The notes beneath the pieces were generated by a model. That model saw only the letters and a list, made by a program, of their open reading frames with translations, had not been told where the DNA came from and did not search any database. A stretch of 64,000 nucleotides of DNA from Cyrtodaria siliqua. Lineage: Eukaryota > Mollusca > Bivalvia > Adapedonta > Hiatellidae. Below are positions 1-9,494 of this stretch, piece by piece. Location of the stretch: NCBI GenBank assembly GCA_037043455.1, contig JAWPHD010000233.1, positions 1 through 64,000 of the forward strand. The letters are read 5' to 3'. The translations under genes were made by a program, and so were the position numbers. Every line of letters starts with the position of its first letter. The stretch's first letter is position 1.

Positions 1-424
1 GAAATACAATGATGAACAACAGCCCTCAAGTAATTTGCATGAGGTTTTACAAGCTTTTTGCTCATCAATAAATTCTACAAACCACCTTGTCGTAAAATGA
101 AATAAATGATCGAAATGTAAAGAATAATTTTCCATTATAGAAATGCAGAAGCTAGAAAAAAAGGTTAAACAGGTGAATTGTGATATTATTATTATGTAAT
201 ATTTATAACCCAGAAAACAATCTGTAGAATAGGTACAGTAGGATTAAATTCTCGTAGCAATCAATAAATTTTGTTTTTAATTTATCACATAAAATTATAT
301 ATTTATATATTACATTATATATATATTATATATTTTACATATTATCATAATACACTAGTGTAATGAGTAAGCAAATACCAAATCATTGTCAGTGTGCATG
401 TACACAACCACTAAAGAGTAAAAC

Positions 425-672
425 AATTTGTTAACGACGTAACATTGTAAACCTTCGCCTCTCACCGCTGCGGGTTCGAATCCTACTGGGAGCTTGACTT
501 GTAAGTGAGGAAGTGTCGCTTCTTACGAATGGCGGGAGGTGTACAGTACTGGTTCTACCCAGGAAAAGTGGATGGTCTGCCTCTACCACAAAAAATCCAC
601 CGTCATATATAACCTTGCATGTGTTGAAAATGACGTAAAACACCATACAAAGAAAGAAAGAAAGAAACAAAC
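425..672 (+). repeat. tRNA-derived SINE
   Basis: A Pol III B-box-like GGGTTCGAATCC lies at 472-483, followed by about 170 bases of unique body and an (AAAG)n tail at 651-668. This is the standard layout of a tRNA-derived SINE. The A box is degenerate and the 5' edge is approximate. The same SINE is present in opposite orientation at 31945-32165. Reading frames across it are not coding. Confidence 0.7.
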
Positions 673-917
673 ATAGCCATTCATTTACATTGTATATCAT
701 ACAATACATTTACAGAGAGCTTACTATGTATCATATTTGAAGGCTTACTTTATAAAACTGTATGTAGTATTACCATTAATTGTGTTTACATTACATATCT
801 GACAGTATATACTCATGACGTTAAGATTTCACTTTCAAATTTGCACCATGTAATAGTTTCAAGTCAAACTTTCACATCTTTTATGACATCTTGTGATGAA
901 TATAGAATCCTATATTC

Positions 918-1012
918 ATGACTGTATTGTCGTTGGATAAAAAGATGTGCTCGGCAGAGCTATGTATCATATCGTTTTATCTAACTTGTTTATTAAATTC
1001 AATAAATGTAAG
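918..1012. repeat. Foldback core repeat, copy 1
   Basis: The GTTGGATAAAAAGA ... CGGCAGAGC ... TTTTATCTAACTTGTTTATT motif forms an imperfect inverted repeat around a short centre. It recurs at 31640-31735 (reverse) and in a longer, cleaner hairpin at 38108-38282. This looks like a small non-autonomous foldback family. Confidence 0.55.
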
Positions 1013-3475
1013 TTCCTCTATATCATTTTTTTGTGTCTTAAAACAATTTTCTATTAAGAAGACCAGCATTAAATGTCGAAACTCCATACCTCTGAGTTAT
1101 TCATATGAATACTTTGCGTGAATGTCACATAATTAACACGCTTCATTTAGTACTTTTAATAGTTTGTGTATAGGATGACCATGAAGTGCTGCTTGTTTAC
1201 TTGTGTTGACTTTTGATATATAGAGCTTTTTGATATCAGTATTGTTGTTTACATGAACAAATGACATATAATTTGTGTCTTTTTGCACAAGACCATATTT
1301 TATAACTTGTGCTTGAAAGCAATATTATAGTTTTAAAAGCTATACCATTAACATATTTAAAAGAATACACGTTTTTAAACCAACAACATATGCTGTTATG
1401 CTTATGTTTTTGCTCAACTGGCCAAAGGCCAGCAGAGCTTATGGGATGCCGAGTTGTCCGTCGTCCGTCTGTCGTTAATTTTTACCGTGTTAGCGCGATA
1501 GGGCTACATTTAGCTTTTTATCGAGATAACATTATTAATCCGATCTTAAAGAAACTTTACCAGTACCTATATATCAATGAAAGCTCAGACAAATTCGAAA
1601 ACCAGCCAGATCGGATTAGTAACAGTATAGGTATGGCCCTTGTTTTGCTGTAAAATGCCATATTAAGCCTTGTGAACATTCCAGCTCTTTTATTTTGTAT
1701 TTGATCTTAACAAAACGTGACCAGATTGTTGATATCAATGAAAGCTTAGGCAAAATCGACAATCAGCTCCCCAGGGTAAAAAATGGCCGCAACGCCATGT
1801 TCTAAAGTTTTAAATATAGAGGTTTTGCATGTTTTGGATAGACTTATATAGTGAAATATTTGAAACTTAAAAAATCGTCTCCGAAACCAGAGGTTTAATA
1901 TTTTGCATTTACCTTCTGTTCCTCTACCAAGTTTGTTCAAATGGTGACCCTGGGGTCAAATTTTGCCCCGTCCCAGGTGTCACGTTTTAATTAGACTTAT
2001 ATAAGGGAACATTTAAAAAAAATCTTCTTCTGTTAAACTGCAAGAGCAAGTCTATTAATGTTTTGCAGTTACCATAAGCTTGTGGTCCTCTACCAAGTTT
2101 GATCAAATGGTGACCCTTGTGTCAAATTTGTCGCCGCTCCAAGGGTCACATGTTTAACATACACTTATAGAGGGTAAAACTTTCAAAAATCTTCTTGGAA
2201 CTGCAAGAGTCAAAGTTTTAATGTTTTGTATCTGCCATAAGCTTATGATCCTCTACTGAGTTTCTTCAAATGGAGACCCTAGGGTTAAATGTGTACAGCA
2301 AGTAGATCGATACAGGCCCTCTTGTTTTTGTTTTTTACATATTACATAATTTGACATAACATAGCTTTAAAACATTATCATGCGCTTTCGCAGATGTGAG
2401 GCATATAAAAATGGAATCTGTCTGTGTGACTCAAATTTGTGTCGCCTACTCAAAAACCGTTAGACCCAAACTTGGTGAGCAGTAATGATTTATATGAAGC
2501 AAGGGGAGATAAATTGGATAAATATCATATGAGTTATTGCCCTTTATATTTTAAAGTCGTGTTAATATTGTAAAGTGTTGTGTCGCCCACTTTTCCAAAA
2601 CTATAAGAGCTAACATTACCAAACTAGATGTACAAGATCTCTACCATGTAACTATGTGTTGTATTTTAAAGCAATGGCTGATAAATCTGATTAAAATTAC
2701 AGGAGTTATTGCCCTTTATCATTTACTGAAGAGTGTTAATATTTTTAAACATATATGGTGAAGTGTGGTACCGTAGTTGTAAAGCAATTTTGTTTATTGT
2801 TCATTTGCCACACAATTTCAGCCATTATTGTGCTCCTTGTGGGTTTAAATCTGTATCTAGAAAACGTTTGTAAAGGTGGGATATATCAATTTGCTGAATT
2901 CGCTTTTTATAATTTAGAGGTCTGTTGTAATTTGGCAGCAACTCTGAATTTCTGCAGGTGAGAAGGTCCTATGCCTAAACTATCTATGTAAATGTACAAT
3001 TAATTTGGAATGTTCCTTCATGTTGGCACCATATAGCATATTTGTGTTGGTGCATCGTAAAATCAGCTCATGTCTTCTTGGCAACACAAAAATTGGACTG
3101 TATGTATAGGTATTATACCAGATTGTATACGTCTGATAATTGATTTGTATTTTCAGGGGGAAAATTGGGTTGAAATCTCAATACATATATTTCATTGGAT
3201 GAAAAAGGATGTATTAAAAGGTTAAAAACCGTGTGAAGCGTGTTAATTTATTTTGTGTTTTCCAAAACCACTGCTTTCTTAGTGTCAAGAATGAAATTTT
3301 AGGGAACCTACGTTTACCATTGTAGTGCGGGTATGTATGCAGTGGCAGCCAGTTTAGATGATGCAGTGACAACCAGTTTAGATGACGTATTGACCTAAAC
3401 AGTTGACATGCACAACTAGTCCATAAGTATGTAGTTCAGTGTGATGGTGTATTGTTAAGTAGAAGAGACATCATC
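1013..3475. other. Non-coding: degenerate tandem repeats, no gene seen
   Basis: From about 1710 to 2310 a degenerate unit of roughly 180 bases repeats about three times (marker CTCTACCAAGTTTGNTCAAATGG). From about 2390 to 2730 a second unit repeats twice (marker TTGTGTCGCC). At 3339-3390 there is a short duplication around CAGTTTAGATGA. The short open frames here lack family resemblance and splice context, so I call no gene. Confidence 0.6.
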
Positions 3476-3587
3476 GAGGTTGGTAATGACAAATAAGTGC
3501 AAGAAGATAAATATTGTCAATGTATTTTCAGATCATGGTGTAGCCATCGCTTATTGTGGTAAATCAGATACATGCACAGCTAATCCT
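3476..3587 (+). repeat. Dispersed sequence matching the left flank of the 48-bp satellite
   Basis: About 112 bases match 38472-38585 at roughly 90 percent by eye. Both contain GAGGTTGGTAATGACAAA, GTATTTTCAGATCATG and TTATTGTGGTAAATCAGATA, and both then enter ACATGCACAG. At 38.6 kb that last motif opens hundreds of tandem monomers. Here it occurs once (ACATGCACAGCTAATCC) and leads into unrelated sequence. This is therefore a candidate unamplified relative of the array's founding locus. Confidence 0.75.
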
Positions 3588-4201
3588 CTACATTTGTTGG
3601 TTTATACATATAAGGTTGTATCTAGAAGAATGTGGATATGCTTAACTGTTTTCCATAGATATCAGGGATTAAACAAAACATGTTTGGACTGAAACTGCTA
3701 GTTAACACACATATATTAATTACAGTCCAAGGTAAACGAACGTGTACACTTTTTTTTCCAGTGTAATACCATGTCAATAGCACATATTAAATCCATATTG
3801 CATAGAATACACGTCAAGACGAACGGCAAGACGATTTGTGATATTATATATGCCGTCTTATCGTGTTAAAATACATTTTCACCGGATCCTATCAACTGGC
3901 ACATGAGATGGACCAGAGGTAGTGCATTGCATGTTGTTGAACGGCTCACACAGTATATGTTATTTACAGCCGCCCAGAGAGAGAGGGGAGGGATACATAG
4001 GAATCCTGGAACCGTGCCCTGCTCTTACTATCGAATAGATTCCTATGGTTCTTTAACGTGCTCGGCGTATAGACCGATACACGGGACCGCCCGGTCTACG
4101 TCCCCATCCGACAGACAAGAGTTTGGGAAAAGTGTCTTGCCCAAGAAACACCGACGAAACTCACTGGCACCACCGGTTACAAATCCGCGGCGCTATCCAC
4201 T
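3588..4201. other. Non-coding flank; a moderately GC-rich repeat forms the Polinton target
   Basis: No gene is supported. From about 3970 base composition rises and the sequence (GGTTCTTTAACGTGCTCGGC ... AAGTGTCTTGCCCAAGAAAC ... GCGCTATCCACT) has the look of a dispersed repeat. It resumes directly after the Polinton at 20587 with CGTCAGCCCCTTCGG. The 155-codon reading frame across it runs into the Polinton end and is not considered coding. Confidence 0.5.
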
Positions 4202-4207
4202 GGGCCA
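4202..4207. other. Target-site duplication, left copy (GGGCCA)
   Basis: GGGCCA lies immediately before the left terminus ATATATTGATAATC. The same six bases in the same orientation follow the right terminus at 20581-20586. A 6-bp duplication is the established Polinton/Maverick integration footprint. Confidence 0.93.
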
Positions 4208-4735
4208 ATATATTGATAATCTGGGGGTTGCCGACCAAAATAAAAAAATCATCAAAAAATCATCAAAAAACCATAAAATCATCAAAATTGTAGAATTGAC
4301 CATAACATGGTCAATATCTGTCAAAAAAATCAAAAAAAACATCAAAAACATCAAATCATCAAAATTGTGAACTAAAATCACTAAAATTCTGGACCAAAAA
4401 CCCATAACATGGTCAATATCTGTCAAAAAACCCCCATAACCTACCTGTCCATGGACTGGCTTCACCCGCCATAGCTTCACCATGGACTAAAATACATAGC
4501 CCACCTGCCCATAGCTCAAATATATATTTCTAGACCAAAATATATATATGGCTTGGCTTCGCCTGCTATGGCTTCGCCATGGTCGCCCACCATGACTTCA
4601 CCATGATCCCCCACACAATGACTAACGATGCTCAACGTATCGTCTTACCAGCATGCGTTACGTCTTACCAGCATGCCGGTCCCACACATATAACGCCTAG
4701 AATGCAGCGAGGCTTCTGGCCCACCGGTGGCTTCG
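4208..4735. repeat. Left terminal inverted repeat of the Polinton
   Basis: Reverse-complementary to about 20042-20580. From the outer end inward it holds an A-rich zone built of ATCATCAAAAA-like units, two copies of CATAACATGGTCAATATCTG, several imperfect hairpins of the form CCATGGCTTCGCCATGG, and two tandem CGTCTTACCAGCATGC motifs. Homology fades after ACCGGTGGCTTCGCTATA. Open frames crossing it are by-products of low complexity. Confidence 0.92.
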
Positions 4736-4746
4736 CTATAATGTGA

Positions 4747-5031
4747 TTAAACCTGAATACGTCTAAATTTTAAGCACTCAGCATTATAATTTAAATTTCC
4801 AATAAATTTATCCACTATTCTGACTGAAACTCCACCACAATCAGCACAAAATTTATTTTTTGCTCTTGTACCTTTTTTACATATTGAGCATGGCAATACA
4901 TGACTTTTTAATAGATACTTATGCAAACTGCAATAATTAGAATCTTTTGTAGTCTTATTTTTACATGGATTGTGTAATCCAATTTTAAGAAATTTGCAAA
5001 CATTGATTTCTTTTTGATAATTGATTTCCAT
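4747..5031 (-). CDS. Small cysteine-rich protein of the Polinton, possible zinc binder
   Basis: A 94-residue open frame, intact from ATG to stop and just inside the left terminal repeat. Eight cysteines fall in CxxC-like pairs (PCSICKKG at about 47-54, FCADCGG at about 61-67) after an N-terminal C...PC...YCSLH segment, which suggests one or two zinc ribbons or knuckles. I do not recognise a named family. It is the outermost gene of the left minus-strand group (4747-6865), so it may be co-expressed with the coiled-coil and penton genes. Function unknown; a regulatory or nucleic-acid-binding role is only a guess. Confidence 0.6.
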   Translation of the reverse strand: MEINYQKEINVCKFLKIGLHNPCKNKTTKDSNYCSLHKYLLKSHVLPCSICKKGTRAKNKFCADCGGVSVRIVDKFIGNLNYNAECLKFRRIQV

Positions 5032-5132
5032 TATTTCTTTGTATTATATATTTCCTTAATACATTATAGTGAGATGACCGGTGGGCTATGTTGAATACAA
5101 AGGTGGTGGATACACATTACTAAAACAATTTA
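5032..5132. promoter_or_regulatory. Short AT-rich spacer between minus-strand genes
   Basis: About 100 bases holding AT-rich sequence directly upstream of the 4747-5031 start and a copy of the motif TATAGTGAGATGACCGGTGGG. A similar motif is found in the inner part of the right terminal repeat. Probably the promoter for the cysteine-rich gene; no defined element can be proved. Confidence 0.3.
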
Positions 5133-5699
5133 TCACACACTTTTTAGACTGTTTTGTAAGGTTGCCATTGCTTCCTTTCTTCCCTGCTCCACTAGTTCTT
5201 TTTTTTGAACTTCGCTAATTTCAAGTGTCTTTTGTTCTTTCAAATTATAGTATCTCTCCAGTTCATCCAAAATCAACTTAAACTCTTGCTCAGATATCTG
5301 TGCATCACTCAATGCTTTTGATATTAACTGCTTTATACTATTCAACTTAGACTCTGCTAAAGTTTTTATTTTATGATGTTTTTGAGCTTTTACATTAAGC
5401 TTGCGTCTGATGAAATGAATACAAACACCTGTAGCTCCACATAGTATTGCTGCTATTTCTAAAGGTAACAAAACTGGAACAACAAATCCAATCCCAGCCA
5501 TAATAACATCTGCAGATATTAAGGTAGTGTCAATTCCATCCGTGATATTAATACCACGTTTATATTTTTTATAAAGAGACTTGCGTGTGTCTCGCTCTGT
5601 AATTAACTTTTGTTCAATCTCTGAAATTTTTTGTAATCTATAATTCTGTACGTCCTCTGACAACTCCGGATATAAACTTGGTGCTGTCGGTTGCTTCAT
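5133..5699 (-). CDS. Conserved Polinton membrane/coiled-coil protein
   Basis: A 188-residue intact frame. The N-terminus is proline-containing (TAPSLYPELSED), then comes a charged helix (about 18-45), a region GINITDGIDTTLISADV, two closely spaced hydrophobic segments (about 63-95), a basic stretch (IRRKLNVKAQKHHK) and a long C-terminal coiled coil (about 105-180) with SKALSDAQISEQEFKLILDE. I know this architecture as a recurrent unnamed protein in invertebrate Polintons, often near the penton gene. Its biochemical role is not established; a virion-associated or membrane-associated function would fit. The spacer of about 40 bases to the next gene suggests joint expression. Confidence 0.75.
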   Translation of the reverse strand: MKQPTAPSLYPELSEDVQNYRLQKISEIEQKLITERDTRKSLYKKYKRGINITDGIDTTLISADVIMAGIGFVVPVLLPLEIAAILCGATGVCIHFIRRKLNVKAQKHHKIKTLAESKLNSIKQLISKALSDAQISEQEFKLILDELERYYNLKEQKTLEISEVQKKELVEQGRKEAMATLQNSLKSV

Positions 5700-5736
5700 T
5701 TTTTAATAAGAAAAATTAAATTAATTCAATTAATAA

Positions 5737-6191
5737 TTATGCCACCGTATTTACAGCGGTAGCGTTAGCAACCTTGCATACAAAGTTGACAACAGAACCA
5801 GCATCAATCTCTAAAGGACTATCAAAGTTATCGTGTTTGCGTGGGGTGGTGTGAAGCGTTATACCATAATTGGGTTGTTCAACACCATCGACAGAAACTA
5901 TGACAGTTACGTCACCAACTAATCGGTCACTTGCTAAACCTATTCCCATAATCCGACCACGGCGTGTCATTACGTACCCCACATTTGTTTCTGCTCCACC
6001 GTTACCAAATGAGAGTACTCTATTCATTGCAATAGGACCCTTAGCCTCCGCACATAGTGTTATAATCCCATATTTAAGATTATCAACTCGGTTAACAATA
6101 GGCACAACTCGCCTATATAAATCTTGAACATCATTTATCAAAGCCTCTAAGTCTTCTGTTTTTTAAGTCTTGTTGGCCCAAATATACTCAT
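5737..6191 (-). pseudogene. Conserved small Polinton structural-type protein, frameshifted near its start
   Basis: Most of the protein lies in one frame, 5737-6141 (134 residues; VLSFGNGGAETNVGYVMTRR, DVTVIVSVDGVEQPNYG). It is predicted to be beta-rich. The natural start appears to be the ATG at 6191-6189, in another frame, whose short N-terminal reading (MSIFGPTRLKK) stops after a run of A on the coding strand at about 6162-6167. A single indel there separates start from body. This may be genuine decay or a homopolymer sequencing error. Translation from the internal methionine would lack about 17 residues. Beta-strand-like motifs next to the penton suggest a virion component; function unknown. 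Confidence 0.65.
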
Positions 6192-6220
6192 CGTTTTTTA
6201 TTGATAAAAAATATAATTTT

Positions 6221-6865
6221 TTAAATAATTTCTAAAACACAACTCATGGGCAAGCCGTGATTATCTATCTTGTTGCCATGCTCATCTCTGACTTCTATTT
6301 TTAATTCAGAAATTGCACCATTCACAAGACAGTGATATTCAGGATAAAAATGTGTATATACAATATCTCCATACTGCTTATTTACTACAGGTACAACCCC
6401 TATAATAGTGCTTGGTTTACCATTGAAATAATTACCACTTGTATTAATTTGTTCCAGATGAACATAGAGCTGTTTATAAGGAGCTAAATCAATTGGGCAA
6501 TCTCCAATACGAACACCTTTTATCCATCTTCTGTCCTCGAATCCCAACATGTTTGAAAGACGGGTTGACATTCGTGTCTCTATTGACGTCTCTAAAATGG
6601 CTCTAGCGCTTGGCGCATCCACGGTTAGGATAATATTTTCATTTAGCAATTTAAAATCGTTTGCCAACTGTTGAAAGTTATAGAGTCCACCTGGTATAGG
6701 TTGCGTTTTATCTGGGTTTCTTGTCTTTATGACTTCTTGATCAACATTAAACCAACCAATAGTGTATGTAAAACTTTTTAATCCAACGCGCTTATCTCCA
6801 TTTCTATTATCGATATACTGTTGTAAGTTAATAGAGTTGTCTATGTTTGAAATTGTATGAAACAT
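6221..6865 (-). CDS. Penton-like minor capsid protein (single jelly-roll)
   Basis: 214 residues from the ATG at 6865; a longer reading from 6928 adds hydrophobic residues translated from an AT-rich promoter-like stretch and is less likely. Features match the Polinton minor capsid protein: an N-terminal segment (MFHTISNIDNSINLQQYIDN), alternating beta-strand-like stretches, and a C-terminal strand pair ELKIEVRDEHGNKIDNHGLP followed by a hydrophobic end. In this family the protein forms the pentamer at capsid vertices. It is intact, and its start faces the plus-strand gene beginning at 6890, so the 24-base gap is a divergent promoter. Confidence 0.8.
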   Translation of the reverse strand: MFHTISNIDNSINLQQYIDNRNGDKRVGLKSFTYTIGWFNVDQEVIKTRNPDKTQPIPGGLYNFQQLANDFKLLNENIILTVDAPSARAILETSIETRMSTRLSNMLGFEDRRWIKGVRIGDCPIDLAPYKQLYVHLEQINTSGNYFNGKPSTIIGVVPVVNKQYGDIVYTHFYPEYHCLVNGAISELKIEVRDEHGNKIDNHGLPMSCVLEII

Positions 6866-6889
6866 TTTTTTTAATATATATAAATAAAA
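6866..6889. promoter_or_regulatory. Divergent AT-rich promoter between penton and the 6890 gene
   Basis: Only 24 bases (TTTTTTTAATATATATAAAT and flank) separate two oppositely transcribed start codons. TATA-like sequence is present in either direction. Very short TATA-only spacers recur at 9446-9494, 13356-13372, 14414-14445, 14898-14922 and upstream of 19837. Confidence 0.5.
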
Positions 6890-8155
6890 ATGATTTCTAA
6901 AGAATTCAAATATAACCCAGATGCTCACTATTCAAATACTTTCAGCAAGAAAGTGATAGATATAATAAATCAAAACATAGTCATTACATCAAACGGTTAA
7001 GACTTTAAAGCATCATTTCCCAATGTCTTTGAAAAATACAAACTCCCATACGTCAAATCAGATGCTATAGTCCAACGCTGGGAGACAGATTGGATGTTAT
7101 TTTGGCAGAACCAGTTGAATTTTGCTATTTGGTGTGCGACAACTGGATGTGGCATTGATTTCAACAACCATCTAAAAGCTGATGCCTTGGTGGGTTCGTT
7201 ATTTCGATTTCATGTCTATTACCAAGTTAGACGAATATTATTTGAGATGAGTGTAGCAATGCCGCAAGACTCAAATTGGAATGCGTTTAATAACACATAT
7301 AACCGAAACGCGTACGAAAGAATATGCAAGGAGTTTAACGTTGACTTATATTCAGACTGGAGATAAAAACAAAGCTATAATGATGGTCTAGGAACAATTT
7401 ATAATTACTGGACACATATTGGTTATCATCCTTTGGAAAATACTGTATACGACAACAAAACGATGAGTTTTACAGTCTATGAGAGTGATAAAACATATCA
7501 CATTGATTACATTGCCCAAGGTTCTGAGGCTGACAACAGCTGGTCTACTTTTATACTAGATAATTCTGCGGGATTTACAAGAGCTGGGGTAGAACGCATC
7601 AATGACAGCATAAGAACATACTGCTGGACAATTCTTCGCTCACAATCCCAAACAAAAACAGATATACTTGGAACTGGAACGGCATTTGATGCACAGAAAC
7701 AATTTTTAGCTAACATAGAAGATGCAATAAACAGCCCCATCAACTTGCCCAGTCAAATTTCAAGATATGAAAACACCCTAAAATATGCAAGAAGTAAAGT
7801 AAATTTTGTCTATGGAAGTGGATTGTACATGTCTCCGGGTGACATGGAATTGAGAATTGGAACAATACAAGACTACAATAATGAAATTGTAATAGCAACC
7901 GATGCACAAGCATTAGGATTAAATAATGATGTAAATGTAAAACCAGTACCACCAAAAAGTGTTCAACCTTTTCAAGGCACCACAACAAAGAAATTTTTAC
8001 CGGAACATTCTGATAAATCAATACATAAAACTGTGGAACATAACCCACCAGAAATACAAAAAATAGCGATTGAACACGAAGATAACAAAACAACCATAAT
8101 TGTTGGTACTATAGTAATAGGTCTTGCTGCATTACTTATCTACGAGATTTACTAA
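6890..8155 (+). pseudogene. Large conserved Polinton structural-type protein with two in-frame TAA stops
   Basis: One frame runs 422 codons from the ATG at 6890 to the stop at 8153-8155 with no frameshift, interrupted by TAA at 6998-7000 (codon 37) and TAA at 7364-7366 (codon 159). Protein similarity signals continue across both (QRWETDWMLFWQNQLNFAIW; CATTGCGIDFNNH; GTGTAFDAQKQFLANIEDAI; PSQISRYENTLKYARSKVNF). A hydrophobic segment ends the protein (TTIIVGTIVIGLAALLIYEI), so it is probably anchored in a membrane by its C-terminus. I recognise it as a recurrent large unnamed Polinton protein in cnidarian-type elements. Transcribed towards the minus-strand gene at 8136, overlapping it by 20 bases. 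Confidence 0.75.
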
Positions 8156-9445
8156 ACCACTCTTTGGCTGCCACATATAGCAACCCAACAGCGGCAACAA
8201 GCAAAGCCCATAGATTGTTAGCAAGCCAGTTAATAACATTACCTGTTGCAGATAAAAGCCAGGATACTATTGCACCAATAACTCCTGGTAGAGCTGCTGC
8301 AGCTTTACCAGCTAGGTTGGCAAGAAGTTTATCAAGATTACTTAGTTGTTTTTTTATCCAATCCTTGGCACTTGACGAATCAGGTTTTGGAGTTGGAGCA
8401 GCACTTGATGTGGGAATAATGGCCTCAACTAATACCCCAATAATCTTACCAAAGGCAGTCAAAATACTAACCATAGTAATACCTTGCTCCCTAAACAAGG
8501 TTTTGATTCTCTCACCAAATGTTGTGTCTTCTTTTAACACCTTATTTATAGTTTCTTTTATCCTGTTTATTTGACTGCGTAATGCTTCTTTGTTTTCACT
8601 CGCCGCTTCAAGTCGTGCACTTTTTTCATCTTCTAAGTTTTTTATTCTGTCACGTAGGCGCTCTTGTTGAAACTCATCCTCCTGCCCGGGGGTGCTCACC
8701 TGTTCTAATTTTTGTTTTTCTTTTGCTATATCTTTATCAAGCTCAGTGAGCTTTGAGAGATTATTAGTAAGTTCTCCACGGAAGCTTTGCAATCTCTTAT
8801 CTCTCGCAGTGTTAGATCTTCTGGTTGAACAGCAGTTTTAGAATAAGTTTCATCTATATTACTCTCAATTATAATTACAGCATCTACTGTATTTTGTACA
8901 TCTTCAGTTGTTGAAAAGGTTTGCAATGGTATATTCTCTGCAGCGATGGTATCTCTTGTTTTTACCAAGGCTGCTATTTCCGCCCTACCCCGAGCAAGTC
9001 TTTCACGTGGAACTAAATAACCATACATTTTTAAAGTGTTTTTCACAAAGTCAATACCATGTTTTCTAACTAAAGTGTCCAGCTTATAAAACTTGATTGG
9101 TTCGTTTGGATTATTTCCCCTATAATAGGTAAGTGGGACGTCATCCTTCCCCAACCGAACTGCATATAACATTGTTCTACCGATTTTGTCCTCAGCCACT
9201 CTAAAATCATCTTTATAATCAATTCCGCTGATCTCAGCATTAACTTCAGTAAAAAATTGATCTACTAACCACTTTTTTTGTGTGAGCTGTTCTTTTATTT
9301 TATCTTCCCCTTGAAGCTGATTAATATGATTATTTTCATTTACAATTTGTCTCTGGAAATCTAAGCCAGGTTGTATAAATTCTTCATCAAGTAATTCATC
9401 TACATAAGCATCTGGATCGAACGTAGGATTGTCAAACTCAGCCAT
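8136..9445 (-). pseudogene. Conserved Polinton coiled-coil/membrane protein broken by one frameshift
   Basis: The N-terminal part (MAEFDNPTFDPDAYVDELLD ... AVQPEDLTLREIRD) reads in 8726-9445 and the C-terminal part (SFRGELTNNLSKLTELDKDI ... KEWFSKSRR) in 8136-8792. The two frames meet at about 8790-8800 and the second has no ATG of its own there. A one-base loss or two-base gain would explain it. The protein has an acidic N-terminus, long coiled coils (about 215-300), a proline/serine linker (TSSAAPTPKPDSSS) and a C-terminal glycine/alanine-rich amphipathic membrane-active region (AGKAAAALPGVIGAIVSWLL and following). This layout recurs in invertebrate Polintons; function unproven. The start faces the MCP start across 49 AT-rich bases. 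Confidence 0.75.
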
Positions 9446-9494
9446 TGTTTATTTTATTTAATTAAAAAAAAAATATATATATATATATTTAAAA
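9446..9494. promoter_or_regulatory. Divergent AT-rich promoter for MCP and the 8136-9445 gene
   Basis: Forty-nine bases, almost entirely A and T, contain an uninterrupted TA run (about 9474-9488) ending seven bases before the MCP start codon. No GC-containing motif is visible. It matches the TATA-only spacers elsewhere in the element. Confidence 0.5.

Larger units (their letters stand above)
1..1012. repeat. Left arm of a ~1 kb inverted duplication (partner at 31640-32575)
   Basis: Reading this stretch forward matches the reverse complement of 31640-32575 almost throughout, with small indels; about 55 bases near 850-905 are missing from the partner. Landmarks shared by both arms are CTCAAGTAATTTGCATGAG near the outer end, a tRNA-derived SINE in the middle, CTGACAGTATATACTCATGA, and a foldback core with GTTGGATAAAAAGA at the inner end. 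No gene is supported here. The arm may continue beyond the window start. It could be a dispersed repeat present twice or an inverted segmental duplication. Confidence 0.8.

Noticed and set aside
425..709. 92-codon minus-strand frame across the SINE at 431-709
   Set aside because: The frame covers the SINE body and (CTTT)n tail, and the same reading appears at the inverse copy near 31.9 kb. It is a repeat artefact.
4193..4483. Open frames inside the terminal inverted repeats (also 20287-20487)
   Set aside because: Low-complexity Asp/Phe/Leu/Ile repeats present in both arms. They follow from the TTTTTGATGAT motif.
6866..6928. Longer start for the penton gene at 6928
   Set aside because: The extra residues are encoded by the AT-rich divergent promoter and the start of the opposite gene. 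The ATG at 6865 fits the family N-terminus.
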